A DNA stretch of 64,000 nucleotides from JAVWMQ01 sp036637375 (lineage in GTDB: Bacteria; Bacillota; Clostridia; Peptostreptococcales; Anaerovoracaceae). The notes under the pieces were generated by a model. The model worked only from the letters and a program-made list of their open reading frames with translations, had not been told where the DNA came from and did no database searches. The stretch is from assembly GCA_036637375.1 (NCBI GenBank), contig JAVWMQ010000003.1, forward strand, positions 1 to 64,000. The letters are read 5' to 3'. The translations under genes and the position numbers were made by a program. Positions 1-8,617 of this stretch are shown one piece after another (the stretch's first letter is position 1; each line of letters begins with the position of its first letter).

Positions 1-113
1 ATGAAGGTGTTTCATTACTAGAAAACGCAGCATTCCTTGGACTACCAATACCAGAAAAAATGAAAACAGTATTAGAGCAGTTACATGACCGCTCGGAAAG
101 TGAGAACAAGTAA
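1..113 (+). CDS. Phage holin, C-terminal fragment (cut by window edge)
   Basis: An open frame beginning at base 3 encodes a 36-residue tail ending at the TAA at 111-113. It reads EGVSLLENAAFLGLPIPEKM and continues to QLHDRSESENK. The pattern 'EGxSxLENAxxLGLPIPEKM' is what I know from the C-terminus of the phage_holin_4 / toxin-secretion holin family, whose members form membrane lesions that release endolysin. Only the cytoplasmic tail is present, so the membrane segments cannot be checked. The position directly before the endolysin, with 1 base between stop and start, is a classic lysis cassette and supports the call. Confidence 0.65.
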   Translation, partial: EGVSLLENAAFLGLPIPEKMKTVLEQLHDRSESENK

Positions 114-114
114 T

Positions 115-1050
115 ATGGCATATACAAATAGTTCGCTAGTAACCTATAAGAATATTTCAAAGAATAAAACAAGCCCAAGAAATCATGCAATTGATACCAT
201 TACCATTCATTGCATTGTGGGCCAATGGACAGCTAAACAAGGATGTGATTATTTTGCAACTACAGATAGAGAATGTTCTTCAAACTACATCGTTGGAAAA
301 GATGGATCCATTGGATTGTCTGTAGAAGAAAAAGATAGAAGTTGGTGTTCTTCTTCATCTTCAAATGACCATAGAGCCATTACAATTGAGGTGGCATCAG
401 ATACATCAGCACCATATGCTGTTACCGATGCTGCTTACAATGCACTGATTACTCTATGTGCAGATATATGTAAGCGTAATGGTATTAAAGAATTATTGTG
501 GAAAGCAGACAAATCACTGATAGGACAAGTGGATAAACAAAACATGAGTGTACACCGCTGGTTTGCCAACAAGTCATGCCCTGGTAATTATTTATATGAA
601 CGTCATGGTGATATTGCAGAAAAGGTAAATAAGCTACTTGGAGCAACTAATACCACTACTCCTTCCACTTCTACAACTACCTACTATCGCGTTCGTAAAA
701 CATGGTCTGATGCTAAAAGTCAAATTGGTGCTTATAAAGTTTTAGCAAATGCTAAGAAAATCGCTGACGCTAATCCGGGCTATTATGTATTTGATGATTC
801 TGGAAATGCTTTATATCCAACAGCACAGACAAGCCAAACTACCGCTCTTCCATATCTAGTTAGTGTTTCAATCAAGGATTTAAATATTAGATCTGGTCCT
901 GGTACTAATTATGGTCGCACCGGAAGCTTCACTGGCATTGGAACTTTTACTATTGTAGAAGTTAAGGCTGGCCAAGGCGCTACTGCCGGCTGGGGCAAAC
1001 TTAAATCTGGTGCTGGCTGGATCTCCCTTGATTACGCTAAACGTGTTTAA
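115..1050 (+). CDS. Phage endolysin: N-acetylmuramoyl-L-alanine amidase with C-terminal SH3b domain
   Basis: This enzyme is predicted to cleave the amide bond between N-acetylmuramic acid and the stem peptide during phage lysis. Residues about 10-165 form an Amidase_2/PGRP-type domain. The likely zinc ligands are His32 (TITIHC), His147 (VHRWF) and Cys155 (SCPGNY), matching the His/His/Cys triad of T7 lysozyme-like amidases. A Thr/Ser-rich linker follows, then a short repeat-like cell-wall segment. Residues about 245-311 are a bacterial SH3 domain (LNIRSGPGTNYG, GWISLDYAKRV) for wall binding. The start at 115 is chosen over an upstream ATG at 85 because the latter would overlap the holin frame. 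There is no signal peptide, consistent with holin-dependent export. Confidence 0.9.
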   Translation: MAYTNSSLVTYKNISKNKTSPRNHAIDTITIHCIVGQWTAKQGCDYFATTDRECSSNYIVGKDGSIGLSVEEKDRSWCSSSSSNDHRAITIEVASDTSAPYAVTDAAYNALITLCADICKRNGIKELLWKADKSLIGQVDKQNMSVHRWFANKSCPGNYLYERHGDIAEKVNKLLGATNTTTPSTSTTTYYRVRKTWSDAKSQIGAYKVLANAKKIADANPGYYVFDDSGNALYPTAQTSQTTALPYLVSVSIKDLNIRSGPGTNYGRTGSFTGIGTFTIVEVKAGQGATAGWGKLKSGAGWISLDYAKRV

Positions 1051-1068
1051 TTAAATATTATTATTTTA

Positions 1069-1114
1069 CCTGCAGGTGTTTCTTAATCGAAATGCTTGCA
1101 GGCTTTTTTTATTT
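1069..1114 (+). terminator. Terminator after the endolysin
   Basis: An inverted repeat CCTGCA/TGCAGG (1069-1074 and 1097-1102) is followed by a run of seven T at 1104-1110. It closes the lysis cassette before the recombination module. Confidence 0.65.
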
Positions 1115-1188
1115 AGGGCTTCGATATGTTCTGTTTTTCTTTGACGGAAGATTTGAGGAGGTATGCCTTCTCAGATTGGAGGTCTACT

Positions 1189-1359
1189 ATGACAGACGAA
1201 AAACTATTAGATGAATTTGATTATTATCGTGCACAAAAAGCACTTGAAGAACTCTTGAAGTGTGGACTTATTTCCTTGTTGGAGTTCAACAAAATCACTG
1301 AATTAAATCGCAAATCTTTCTCTCCATTTTTAGCTGAGATTATGCATGATAGTCGTTGA
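1189..1359 (+). CDS. Small helical SHOCT-like protein of the recombination module
   Basis: A 56-residue protein. The start at 1189 is chosen because TTGGAGG at 1177-1183 precedes it at a good distance, while the longer frame from 1126 has no such site. The sequence is almost entirely helical; the segment KALEELLKCGLISLLEFNKI resembles the SHOCT pattern (a helix, 'G-I/L-I', and a second helix). From memory, small proteins of this kind often sit immediately upstream of large serine recombinases in Clostridia mobile elements, and that is its place here. No biochemical role is established; a regulatory or directionality function is only a guess. Confidence 0.6.
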   Translation: MTDEKLLDEFDYYRAQKALEELLKCGLISLLEFNKITELNRKSFSPFLAEIMHDSR

Positions 1360-1411
1360 TATATACAGCTTTTAGAGTTAATATGTGATACTACCGGAAG
1401 GAGGTGAAACC

Positions 1412-2971
1412 ATGCGAAAAGTTACAAAAATCAATGAAGCTACTACTATTTCTGACATCAAACCAAAGTTAAGAGTTGCAGCCTATGCTCGTGTTTCTAC
1501 AGATAGTGATGCGCAGCTTGAAAGCTTAGAAGCTCAAATAACTTTTTATGAAAACTACATTCTTTCTAGAGAAGATTGGCACTTTGCCGGACTTTATTAC
1601 GATGAAGGAATCACTGGTACAAAAAAACATAAACGTACCGAACTAATGCGGATGATGAAAGACTGTGAAAATGGCTTAATTGATTATATTATTACTAAAT
1701 CCATAAGCCGATTTTCAAGAAATACTACCGACTGTTTGGAAATGGTAAGAAAACTTCAAGAGCTAAAGATACCCATTTATTTTGAAAAGGAAAACATAAA
1801 TACGCTTTCCATGGAAAGTGAGCTATTTCTTTCTATCCTAAGCAGTATGGCTGAAAATGAATCAATATCAATTTCCGATAACTCAAAATGGTCCATACAA
1901 AAGCGATTTGAAAATGGAACATTTAAAATAAGCTACCCACCCTACGGTTATATTTGGAATGGCGAAGAAATGGTAGTTGTCCCTGAACAGGCTCTTATTG
2001 TAAAACGAATCTTTGCGGAACTATTATCTGGTAAAGGCACTCGTGCCATTGCTATTGGTTTAAATAGGGAACAGGTTCCAAGTAAAAAAGGTAGAAATTG
2101 GTCCGCTGGTACAATTAATAGCATTGTAAAAAACGAAAAATACATTGGTGATGTTTTATTTCAAAAGACATTTACAGATAGTTCTTTTACCCGCAGGCCC
2201 AACAATGGACAGCAAGGACAATATTATGTTGCTGATCATCACGAAGCTATTATAAGTAAAGAAGATTTCGAAGCTGCTAATCTTCTACTGGCCAAACGCA
2301 GAAGTGAAAAAGGTATTGTTACCGGTAGTGATAAATATCAGAAACGCTATGTACTCTCAGGGAAAGTTAAATGCGGCGAATGTGGTGATACCTTTAAGCG
2401 AAGAACTCACACTTGTAAAGATTATAAGTATGTTGCCTGGTGCTGCAATACCCACATCGAGGACAAAGACAAATGTTCTATGCTTTATGTTAGAGATGAT
2501 GCTTTACAATTAGCCTTTATCTCAATGATAAACAAATTAATCTTTGCTCACCGCTTAATACTTCGCCCGCTTGTAGAGAATATTAAAAGCTCAAGTAAGG
2601 ATGAGAACCTACAGCGTATTGGTGAAATTCATAGACTTTTACTACAAAATACAGAACAAAGAGAAACCTTGAAAAAGCTTATGGCCCAGGGATATATTGA
2701 TACCGTCTTATTTACAAAAGAAAATAATGACCTACTTACACAGGCCGACAATTTCCAAAAAGAAATAGAACAGCTGGAAAAGAATATCACTGGAGCATCT
2801 TCTGCATTAACAGAGATTACTACTCTACTACGCTTTGCAGAACGTGCCTCTATGATAGTTACTTTTGATGAAGGGCTATTTGAAAAGTATGTTGATTCAA
2901 TTATTGTTCACTCAAGACACGAAGTAGAATTCAAGCTTAAATGTGGCTTAAATCTCAAAGAAAGGATGTGA
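1412..2971 (+). CDS. Large serine recombinase (first of two)
   Basis: Site-specific recombinase for phage integration or excision. The N-terminal resolvase domain contains AAYARVSTDS with nucleophile Ser29, then the conserved block IDYIITKSISRFSRNTTDCL. It is followed by a Recombinase domain (YGYIWNGEEMVVVPEQA onward), a zinc ribbon around residues 319-355 (CGECGDTF and the later WCC and C residues) and a C-terminal coiled coil. At 519 residues it has the usual length of the family. The start at 1412 is supported by a strong GGAAGGAGGTG ribosome site; the longer frame from 1385 would read through that site. It lies four bases before the next gene, so the three recombinase-like genes probably form one operon. 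Confidence 0.9.
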   Translation: MRKVTKINEATTISDIKPKLRVAAYARVSTDSDAQLESLEAQITFYENYILSREDWHFAGLYYDEGITGTKKHKRTELMRMMKDCENGLIDYIITKSISRFSRNTTDCLEMVRKLQELKIPIYFEKENINTLSMESELFLSILSSMAENESISISDNSKWSIQKRFENGTFKISYPPYGYIWNGEEMVVVPEQALIVKRIFAELLSGKGTRAIAIGLNREQVPSKKGRNWSAGTINSIVKNEKYIGDVLFQKTFTDSSFTRRPNNGQQGQYYVADHHEAIISKEDFEAANLLLAKRRSEKGIVTGSDKYQKRYVLSGKVKCGECGDTFKRRTHTCKDYKYVAWCCNTHIEDKDKCSMLYVRDDALQLAFISMINKLIFAHRLILRPLVENIKSSSKDENLQRIGEIHRLLLQNTEQRETLKKLMAQGYIDTVLFTKENNDLLTQADNFQKEIEQLEKNITGASSALTEITTLLRFAERASMIVTFDEGLFEKYVDSIIVHSRHEVEFKLKCGLNLKERM

Positions 2972-2975
2972 TGAT

Positions 2976-3392
2976 ATGGGACATACCCCATTTGGTTATC
3001 GCATTGTCGGAGGTGTGGCGGTTATAGATGAAACTGCCGCTGCCACAGTGTGTAACCTTTACAAGAATTATTTGTCTGGTATGGGATTGACTAATGCAGC
3101 TAAAGAAGCAGGACTTGATACCTACCATGGAACAGCAAAACGTATGATGTGTAATCGCATTTACTTAGGCGATAACTTTTACCCCGCAATTATTGATAAA
3201 GATACCTTTGCGCAGGTACAAGAAGAAATTGCAATACGTGCCACAAAACTTGGACGTACAGAGCTAAAGCAAAAAGAAAAGATTAGACATATACCTACTA
3301 AATTTTATATGCATGAAATTACAGAAAACTATTCTGATCCAATTATGCAGGCTGAATACATCTACAGCTTAATTAGAAGCGAGGTGTTATAA
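2976..3392 (+). CDS. Recombinase-domain protein lacking the catalytic domain
   Basis: A 138-residue protein beginning with the typical Recombinase-domain entry HTPFGYRIVGGVAVIDETAA and continuing through NRIYLGDNFYPAIIDKDTF, as in the DNA-binding domain of large serine recombinases. It has no resolvase domain, no catalytic serine and no zinc ribbon. It is not a simple degraded copy: it has its own start and ribosome site, and its stop overlaps the next ATG (TAATG). It might bind the att site alongside its neighbours or modulate recombination direction; this is inference from domain content and position only. Confidence 0.75.
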   Translation: MGHTPFGYRIVGGVAVIDETAAATVCNLYKNYLSGMGLTNAAKEAGLDTYHGTAKRMMCNRIYLGDNFYPAIIDKDTFAQVQEEIAIRATKLGRTELKQKEKIRHIPTKFYMHEITENYSDPIMQAEYIYSLIRSEVL

Positions 3393-4954
3393 TGGCAAAT
3401 GTTACTTTTATTCCTGCAAGACCACAGCTTGGAAACAATGTAAAACAAGCTGAAAAACCAAAGCTACGAGTAGCCGCCTACTGTCGTGTTAGTACAGATA
3501 GTGATGAACAGGCAACAAGCTATGAAGCTCAAATTGAACACTATACAAAGTTTATTGAAGCAAATCCAGAATGGACACTAGCAGGTATTTATGCCGATGA
3601 TGGTATATCAGGAACCAACACAAAAAAGCGTGAAGAGTTCAATAAAATGATTGATGAATGTGAAGCTGGCAACATTGATATGATTATTACAAAATCAATT
3701 AGCCGCTTTGCTAGAAATACACTGGATTGCTTAAAATACATTAGGCAATTAAAAGATAAGAATATCCCGGTATTCTTCGAAAAAGAAAATATTAACTCCA
3801 TGGATTCTAAAGGTGAAGTGCTTCTAACCATTATGGCTTCTCTGGCCCAGCAAGAAAGTCAGTCACTTTCCCAGAACGTTAAAATGGGAATTCAATACCG
3901 CTACCAGCAAGGAAAAGTTGTTATTAATGCAAAGCGATTTCTTGGTTACACCAAAGATGCTGATGGCAATTTAATTATCGAACCGAAGGAATCCGAAGTT
4001 GTAAAACGAATATTCCGGGAATACCTAGAAGGTTTTAGTTCCAATAAAATAGCCAAAGGACTTATGGATGATGGTATTCTAAATGGTGCTGGCAACGCAA
4101 AATGGCACACCAGCAATATTACTTCTATTCTTAGAAACGAAAAATATATGGGTGATGCTCTGCTGCAAAAGACCATTACTACGGACTACCTAACAAAAAC
4201 GCGAGTTAAGAATAAAGGCGCAGCTCCACAGTATTATGTAGAAGATAATCACGAGGCCATTATTCCTAAAGACTTATTTATGCTAGTCCAGCAAGAACTA
4301 ATCAACAGGCGCCTTGTTAAAACCGATAGCGCCGGCAAGAAACGCGTTTATAGCGGAAGCCACATCTTATCCCAGAAAGTAATCTGCGGCGGTTGTGGTG
4401 TTGCATTTAGGCGGATCCATTGGAACAATCGCGGTTGTAGGTCCATTGTCTGGCGCTGCATTAGCCGCTTAGAGAATACTGGTATTGCTTGCAAAGCTAG
4501 AACAGTAAATGAGCTACTGCTACAAGACATAATTGTAGGAGCAATTAACAAGCTACTCAGCGACAAAACCAGCTACCTTGGTGTGCTACAAGAAAATATA
4601 GCCACAGTAGTAAAAGCATCTAGCGCTGTTTCAGAATCAGACATTGATACCAAACTTATGGCACTGCAAAAGGAACTGCTCAAAAAAGCCAATAACAAGG
4701 ATGATTATGACGCCCTTGCCGAGGAGATATTTGAACTTAGGGAATTTAAGCATAAATCAGAACTTGAAGGCGTCACTAGAGATGACCATATCAAGCGAAT
4801 TGCTGAATTGCAAGATTTCATTAAAGCTCAGCCTGCCACACTAACTGAATATGATGAAATCCTAGTCAATCGACTACTACAAGAAACCACCGTTTTTGAT
4901 AACCACTTTGTTGTGGAATTCAAATCCGGTGTTAGTGTTGAGATCGATGGTTAG
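3392..4954 (+). CDS. Large serine recombinase (second of two)
   Basis: A 520-residue site-specific recombinase with the same architecture as the first. The resolvase domain carries VAAYCRVSTDSDEQ with nucleophile Ser34 and MIITKSISRFARNTLDCLKY. A Recombinase domain follows (RFLGYTKDADGNLIIEP, SILRNEKYMGDALLQKT), then a zinc ribbon (ICGGCGVAFRR, WRC, IACKA) and a C-terminal coiled coil rich in Lys/Glu/Leu. It is clearly homologous to, but different from, the gene at 1412, so this is not a recent duplication. Its start overlaps the stop of the preceding small gene, with GAGGTG upstream, indicating translational coupling. It is the last gene of the phage-like block. Confidence 0.9.
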   Translation: MANVTFIPARPQLGNNVKQAEKPKLRVAAYCRVSTDSDEQATSYEAQIEHYTKFIEANPEWTLAGIYADDGISGTNTKKREEFNKMIDECEAGNIDMIITKSISRFARNTLDCLKYIRQLKDKNIPVFFEKENINSMDSKGEVLLTIMASLAQQESQSLSQNVKMGIQYRYQQGKVVINAKRFLGYTKDADGNLIIEPKESEVVKRIFREYLEGFSSNKIAKGLMDDGILNGAGNAKWHTSNITSILRNEKYMGDALLQKTITTDYLTKTRVKNKGAAPQYYVEDNHEAIIPKDLFMLVQQELINRRLVKTDSAGKKRVYSGSHILSQKVICGGCGVAFRRIHWNNRGCRSIVWRCISRLENTGIACKARTVNELLLQDIIVGAINKLLSDKTSYLGVLQENIATVVKASSAVSESDIDTKLMALQKELLKKANNKDDYDALAEEIFELREFKHKSELEGVTRDDHIKRIAELQDFIKAQPATLTEYDEILVNRLLQETTVFDNHFVVEFKSGVSVEIDG

Positions 4955-4967
4955 ATTAGAAAAGAAC

Positions 4968-5009
4968 AATCCCTGCTGACTTTGATGTTAGCAGGGATTT
5001 GTTTATTTT
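4968..5009. terminator. Bidirectional terminator between recombinase and HEPN-like gene
   Basis: Perfect inverted repeat AATCCCTGCT/AGCAGGGATT (4968-4977 and 4990-4999) with T-rich sequence after it on the + strand and A-rich sequence before it. It sits between two convergent genes and can serve both. Confidence 0.8.
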
Positions 5010-6339
5010 ATATGTTTATTATACTTTCAACTTTCTCATAAAAACTATTTACATAATTCATACACTGTTCTGCATCTTGTTTTTGAAATTTATATAATGA
5101 ATAATCACATTTCCAACGTTGATCCTTAACATATTCAAAGTTCGCCTCATCAGTTATATCTAAAATCCCCGTTAATACCAATTCCTTCATACCATTCTCA
5201 AGAGATTTATGTGTTTCCGATTCCTTTAATTCATTTCTTTTCCATCCAGATAATTTACCTTGGTGCTCTAGAAGTGTTTTCAATGTAAACATCATTCCAT
5301 AATAACATCTATTGGCACAATCATCATATTTCAAATCACTAAAAAGAATGTTTGCTGATTCTATTGTTTCTTTGGCTTTTTCTCGCAATAATACAAGATT
5401 TAAGGCCGGTTTAATCAAGCTATCTTCAAGAGCAGCATCTGCTGGTGAAATATTTTGATGAAATGTTCCAGCGCTTTCAATAAGCTGATCTTTAAGGACC
5501 TGTTTTTCATCAATAGCGACATTTTGGTTATCAAGAACTGCCTTCAAAATATCTATTAATTCTTTTTTTGATATTCCTGCCAAATTATAAAAACTGTCAT
5601 ATAAAGGAATGTACTTTATTTCTGATTTATCCTCTAACGAACTCCATATTCCATATATTAAGGAGACTCTTTTATAGTACTCTGCTTCAAAATAGTCAAT
5701 AAAACTTGCATATTGAGCTCTCCTGTCTCCCCAATGGAAACCAACTAATGTATACATGAATGCAGCACGCAGAGTATTGCTTAGACCTTGTTCTGCACTA
5801 TCTGCCGAAAATTTCCATGCCCCTAACGAAAATTTCAGAACAGATTCTTCATCAATAACATTTTTTGTATAGCATCCTCCAAAATCAAAACACTCTATTA
5901 TATCCATGTAGTTTTCTTTTAAAATATCTAGTAAAATACCTTCCCAAGCTTCAACTCTAATATGTTCTACCGCTGCATCTATTAATGCAAATCTAGTACT
6001 TCCACCTTCACCTTTTATTTCAATTCCAAACGGAGTAAGCATATCACTGTTACTAATTGAAGTGTTCCAGTTACGTTGGATAGGAGTCATTAATATATTT
6101 AATAACAGCTCGAAATCATTCTCATTTAGTTTAATACTATTGGCATATTTCTTCAGAAGCTCTATTTCATCAGTCATGTGTTCTGAGACTGCTTTTTGAA
6201 GATAAAGCAAATAAGCTCCGCGTGGAAGATCAATTTTCACTAACTGATCAGCATCCTGCAAGCCTTCTGCCTTTGTTTTACTTATAGAAACAGACATTAC
6301 CATAGGGTAAATAGCTGCATTAATTTCAATTTTCTTCAT
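5008..6339 (-). CDS. Orphan protein with a HEPN-like C-terminal domain
   Basis: A 443-residue protein that I cannot assign to a named family. The N-terminal ~300 residues show no motif I recognise. The C-terminal ~120 residues (AKETIESANILFSDLKYDDC, then ANRCYYGMMFTLKTLLEHQG, ending WKCDYSLYKFQKQDAEQC and a final helix) match the pattern of HEPN domains: a helix with 'A..RCYYxMxF..K.LL' and a distal 'Y..y..ad'. The classical catalytic RxxxxH is not evident, so RNase activity is uncertain. A GGAGG ribosome site precedes the ATG. It converges on the phage recombinases and lies next to the housekeeping gene rlmD, so it may be phage cargo or a host-side accessory gene. HEPN proteins are frequent in defence and toxin systems. 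Confidence 0.55.
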   Translation of the reverse strand: MKKIEINAAIYPMVMSVSISKTKAEGLQDADQLVKIDLPRGAYLLYLQKAVSEHMTDEIELLKKYANSIKLNENDFELLLNILMTPIQRNWNTSISNSDMLTPFGIEIKGEGGSTRFALIDAAVEHIRVEAWEGILLDILKENYMDIIECFDFGGCYTKNVIDEESVLKFSLGAWKFSADSAEQGLSNTLRAAFMYTLVGFHWGDRRAQYASFIDYFEAEYYKRVSLIYGIWSSLEDKSEIKYIPLYDSFYNLAGISKKELIDILKAVLDNQNVAIDEKQVLKDQLIESAGTFHQNISPADAALEDSLIKPALNLVLLREKAKETIESANILFSDLKYDDCANRCYYGMMFTLKTLLEHQGKLSGWKRNELKESETHKSLENGMKELVLTGILDITDEANFEYVKDQRWKCDYSLYKFQKQDAEQCMNYVNSFYEKVESIINI

Positions 6340-6556
6340 ATTAACCTCCTATTTCTTGTATTTTTTCCTACATCAATCCGCACCTTACGAGCCCAAACCC
6401 TCAAACATCAAAATACACCTAACAGTGCTTGTTATCTAAATGGGCATTACGACCTGACGCATTTTTGACCTATTTTTTGCTTTTGATAAGTTTCCACTTA
6501 CTAAACTTGTCTTGTTTTCTAGCAATCTACTTGTTTTCATTATATCGCGTATATGA

Positions 6557-6584
6557 AGAAAAGCCCAGTAAATAAGGCTTTTCT
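6557..6584 (-). terminator. Terminator after rlmD
   Basis: Inverted repeat AGAAAAGCC/GGCTTTTCT just past the rlmD stop; the T-rich part lies within the stem. The rest of the 6340-6556 gap shows no gene or recognisable RNA. Confidence 0.55.
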
Positions 6585-6594
6585 TTAGGTTCAA

Positions 6595-8031
6595 TTATTT
6601 TACTTTAGACATCAAAACAACCGTCTCCACATGCCCTGTCCAAGCAAACATGTCAACAGGTGTAGCCTCAACAAACTCATACCCATGTTCGCCCAAATAC
6701 TTAACATCCCTTGCCAAAGTAGCAGGATCACAAGAAACATAAACAATCTTACCAGGGTTAACCTCAACAACAGCATCAAGCAACCAGCTAGCACAACCAG
6801 CACGAGGCGGATCCAAAACCACCACATCAGCATTTTTTGCCACCTTAATTAACTCAGCATCACCCTCACCAGCTAACAGCTTAGGGAGAGCCTCCTCAGC
6901 CTTACCACAAAGGAACCTAGCATTAACAATACCATTGATAACCGCATTACGGTTAGCATCAAGCACCGCCTGTTTCACAGACTCAATACCAACTACGTAT
7001 TTAGCATTTTTTGCAAGATAAAGCCCAATGGACCCAACACCGCAATAAAGATCAAGTACATATTCACTGCCAGTTAATCCAGCATACTCAAACGCCTTTT
7101 CATAAAGCTTTTCAGTCATAACAGGATTAACCTGATAAAAAGACAACGGTGACACCTCGTATTTAAGCTGTCCAATTTGCTCATGAATAATATGGTTCCC
7201 TGCATAAGGTGTAGTTTCCTTACCATAAATTTCCTTGCTATTCTTTTCCTTGTTAGTATTCACATTAACACTTGCAAGCTCATAGCCAACATCGAAAAGT
7301 TCATCATCAAGCATACCGATTAACTTCTCACCATTTGGAATCCCTTTGCCATTAATGATGTACGTAACCATTACCTCCTTAGACTCAAATGCAGTTTTGA
7401 CAACCATATGCCTCATCAAACCCTGTTCCCATTTTTCATCCCAAGCAGTAATATTATCTTCAATCATAAATTGACGAGTAGCACGAGCTGCAGCTAACGC
7501 CGCAGGATTTTGTATTAAACACTCCTCACAATTCACTACATCATGTGATTTCCCACGAAAAAACCCTATTGATGGTTCCTTTAAACTTTCGATAATTCCA
7601 CCTTTGCGCATTATGTTTCCGCCAGTGCTAATTGGGAATGTCGCCTTGTTTCTGTAATAAAACGGCTCATCCATACCGATAATTTCATTAACTTTTGGAT
7701 TTTCTAATCCAGCAAGCCTAGTCAACCTATCTACAACGTGTTTTTCTTTAAGTAAAAGTTGTCCTTCGTAGCTTGTAGTTGCTAGAGGGCAACCGCCACA
7801 ATCTCCAGCGTGCTTACATAGGGCTTCAATTCTATATTCAGATGGTTCATCAATTGAAATTAACTTAGCAAATGAATAATTCTTTTTTACCTTTGTAAAT
7901 TCAACTGTTACAACATCTCCTAGTACAACATTAGGAACAAAAATTGCCATACCTTGAGCCTTACCAATTCCCTGTCCCTGATCACTAATATCTATAATTT
8001 TTATCTGTTCTTTTTTACCTTTTTCTATCAT
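6595..8031 (-). CDS. rlmD: 23S rRNA (uracil-C5)-methyltransferase, RlmD/RumA family
   Basis: SAM-dependent enzyme making 5-methyluridine in 23S rRNA. Residues 1-60 form a TRAM RNA-binding domain (VPNVVLGDVVTVEFTKVKK). A 4Fe-4S cluster site follows (CKHAGDCGGCP with a further Cys at EECLIQNPAAL). The C-terminal methyltransferase fold has the SAM motif VLDLYCGVGSIGLYLA, the DPPRAGC motif and the catalytic cysteine in VYVSCDPATLARD. Length (478) is usual for the family. In many Firmicutes the homologue is the dual-specificity RlmCD, so the exact target uridine cannot be told from sequence. It stands alone, with its own promoter and terminator. Confidence 0.9.
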   Translation of the reverse strand: MIEKGKKEQIKIIDISDQGQGIGKAQGMAIFVPNVVLGDVVTVEFTKVKKNYSFAKLISIDEPSEYRIEALCKHAGDCGGCPLATTSYEGQLLLKEKHVVDRLTRLAGLENPKVNEIIGMDEPFYYRNKATFPISTGGNIMRKGGIIESLKEPSIGFFRGKSHDVVNCEECLIQNPAALAAARATRQFMIEDNITAWDEKWEQGLMRHMVVKTAFESKEVMVTYIINGKGIPNGEKLIGMLDDELFDVGYELASVNVNTNKEKNSKEIYGKETTPYAGNHIIHEQIGQLKYEVSPLSFYQVNPVMTEKLYEKAFEYAGLTGSEYVLDLYCGVGSIGLYLAKNAKYVVGIESVKQAVLDANRNAVINGIVNARFLCGKAEEALPKLLAGEGDAELIKVAKNADVVVLDPPRAGCASWLLDAVVEVNPGKIVYVSCDPATLARDVKYLGEHGYEFVEATPVDMFAWTGHVETVVLMSKVK

Positions 8032-8055
8032 AATTTTAAATCTCCTATCCTATAT

Positions 8056-8084
8056 AATATAGCACATAACTGTGGTAATTCCAA
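8056..8084 (-). promoter_or_regulatory. Sigma-A promoter of rlmD
   Basis: On the minus strand TTGGAA (8079-8084) and TATATT (8056-8061) are separated by 17 bases, 25 bases before the rlmD ATG. Confidence 0.65.
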
Positions 8085-8100
8085 GTTTATGGTCAAACAA

Positions 8101-8147
8101 AAACAAGCTCTACCTTTAGATCTAAGTCTAAGTTTCAAAGCTTGTTT
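8101..8147 (-). terminator. Terminator after trxA
   Basis: Inverted repeat AAACAAGCT/AGCTTGTTT with a long loop, followed on the minus strand by TTTTTGTTTG, 57 bases beyond the trxA stop. Confidence 0.6.
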
Positions 8148-8203
8148 AGTGTAAAAGCCAACTAATTTATACCAGCTAGCTTAAATATTAAGTTTAAGTA
8201 AGT

Positions 8204-8515
8204 TTATTTGCCTAACAACTGCTTAAGTCCAGCTTTATCTAGTGCTCCTACAGCTTTGTTTACTAACTGTCCATTCTCGTAAACCATTAGTGTTGGTACG
8301 CTCATGATTCCGTTAGTGATAGCAAATTCTTTACTTTCATCAATATCAATTTTGCAGATTTTAACATCATCTAGTTCAGCTGCTAATTCCTCTAATACTG
8401 GTGATACCATTTTGCATGGTCCGCACCATGTTGCAAAGAAGTCTACTAAAACTTTCTTATCTGAGTTGATAACTTCCTTTTCAAAATCATTTCCTGTAAT
8501 ATGTAATACGCTCAT
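8204..8515 (-). CDS. trxA: Thioredoxin
   Basis: A 103-residue cytosolic dithiol-disulfide oxidoreductase. The active site is Trp30-Cys31-Gly32-Pro33-Cys34 within FFATWCGPCKM, and the cis-proline loop (MSVPTLMVYENGQ) is intact. The length is that of a minimal thioredoxin fold. It has an AGGAGGAAG ribosome site, its own promoter and its own terminator, so it is a single-gene unit between rlmD and the whiA operon. Confidence 0.96.
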   Translation of the reverse strand: MSVLHITGNDFEKEVINSDKKVLVDFFATWCGPCKMVSPVLEELAAELDDVKICKIDIDESKEFAITNGIMSVPTLMVYENGQLVNKAVGALDKAGLKQLLGK

Positions 8516-8589
8516 TTCTTCCTCCTAATATTTTCTCTCTTTTATTTCTAACTGCTTATTTACTTATTTGTTTTTATTATGTACCTCGG

Positions 8590-8617
8590 ATTATATCCTA
8601 TTAAACACTTGTTGTAA
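8590..8617 (-). promoter_or_regulatory. Sigma-A promoter of trxA
   Basis: Minus strand: TTACAA (8612-8617), 16-base spacer, perfect TATAAT (8590-8595). It leaves a 5' leader of about 70 bases. Confidence 0.65.

Noticed and set aside
1412..4954. Recent tandem duplication of a recombinase gene
   Set aside because: The two enzymes share architecture but differ throughout, including N-terminus, zinc ribbon spacing and tail, so they are distinct lineages.
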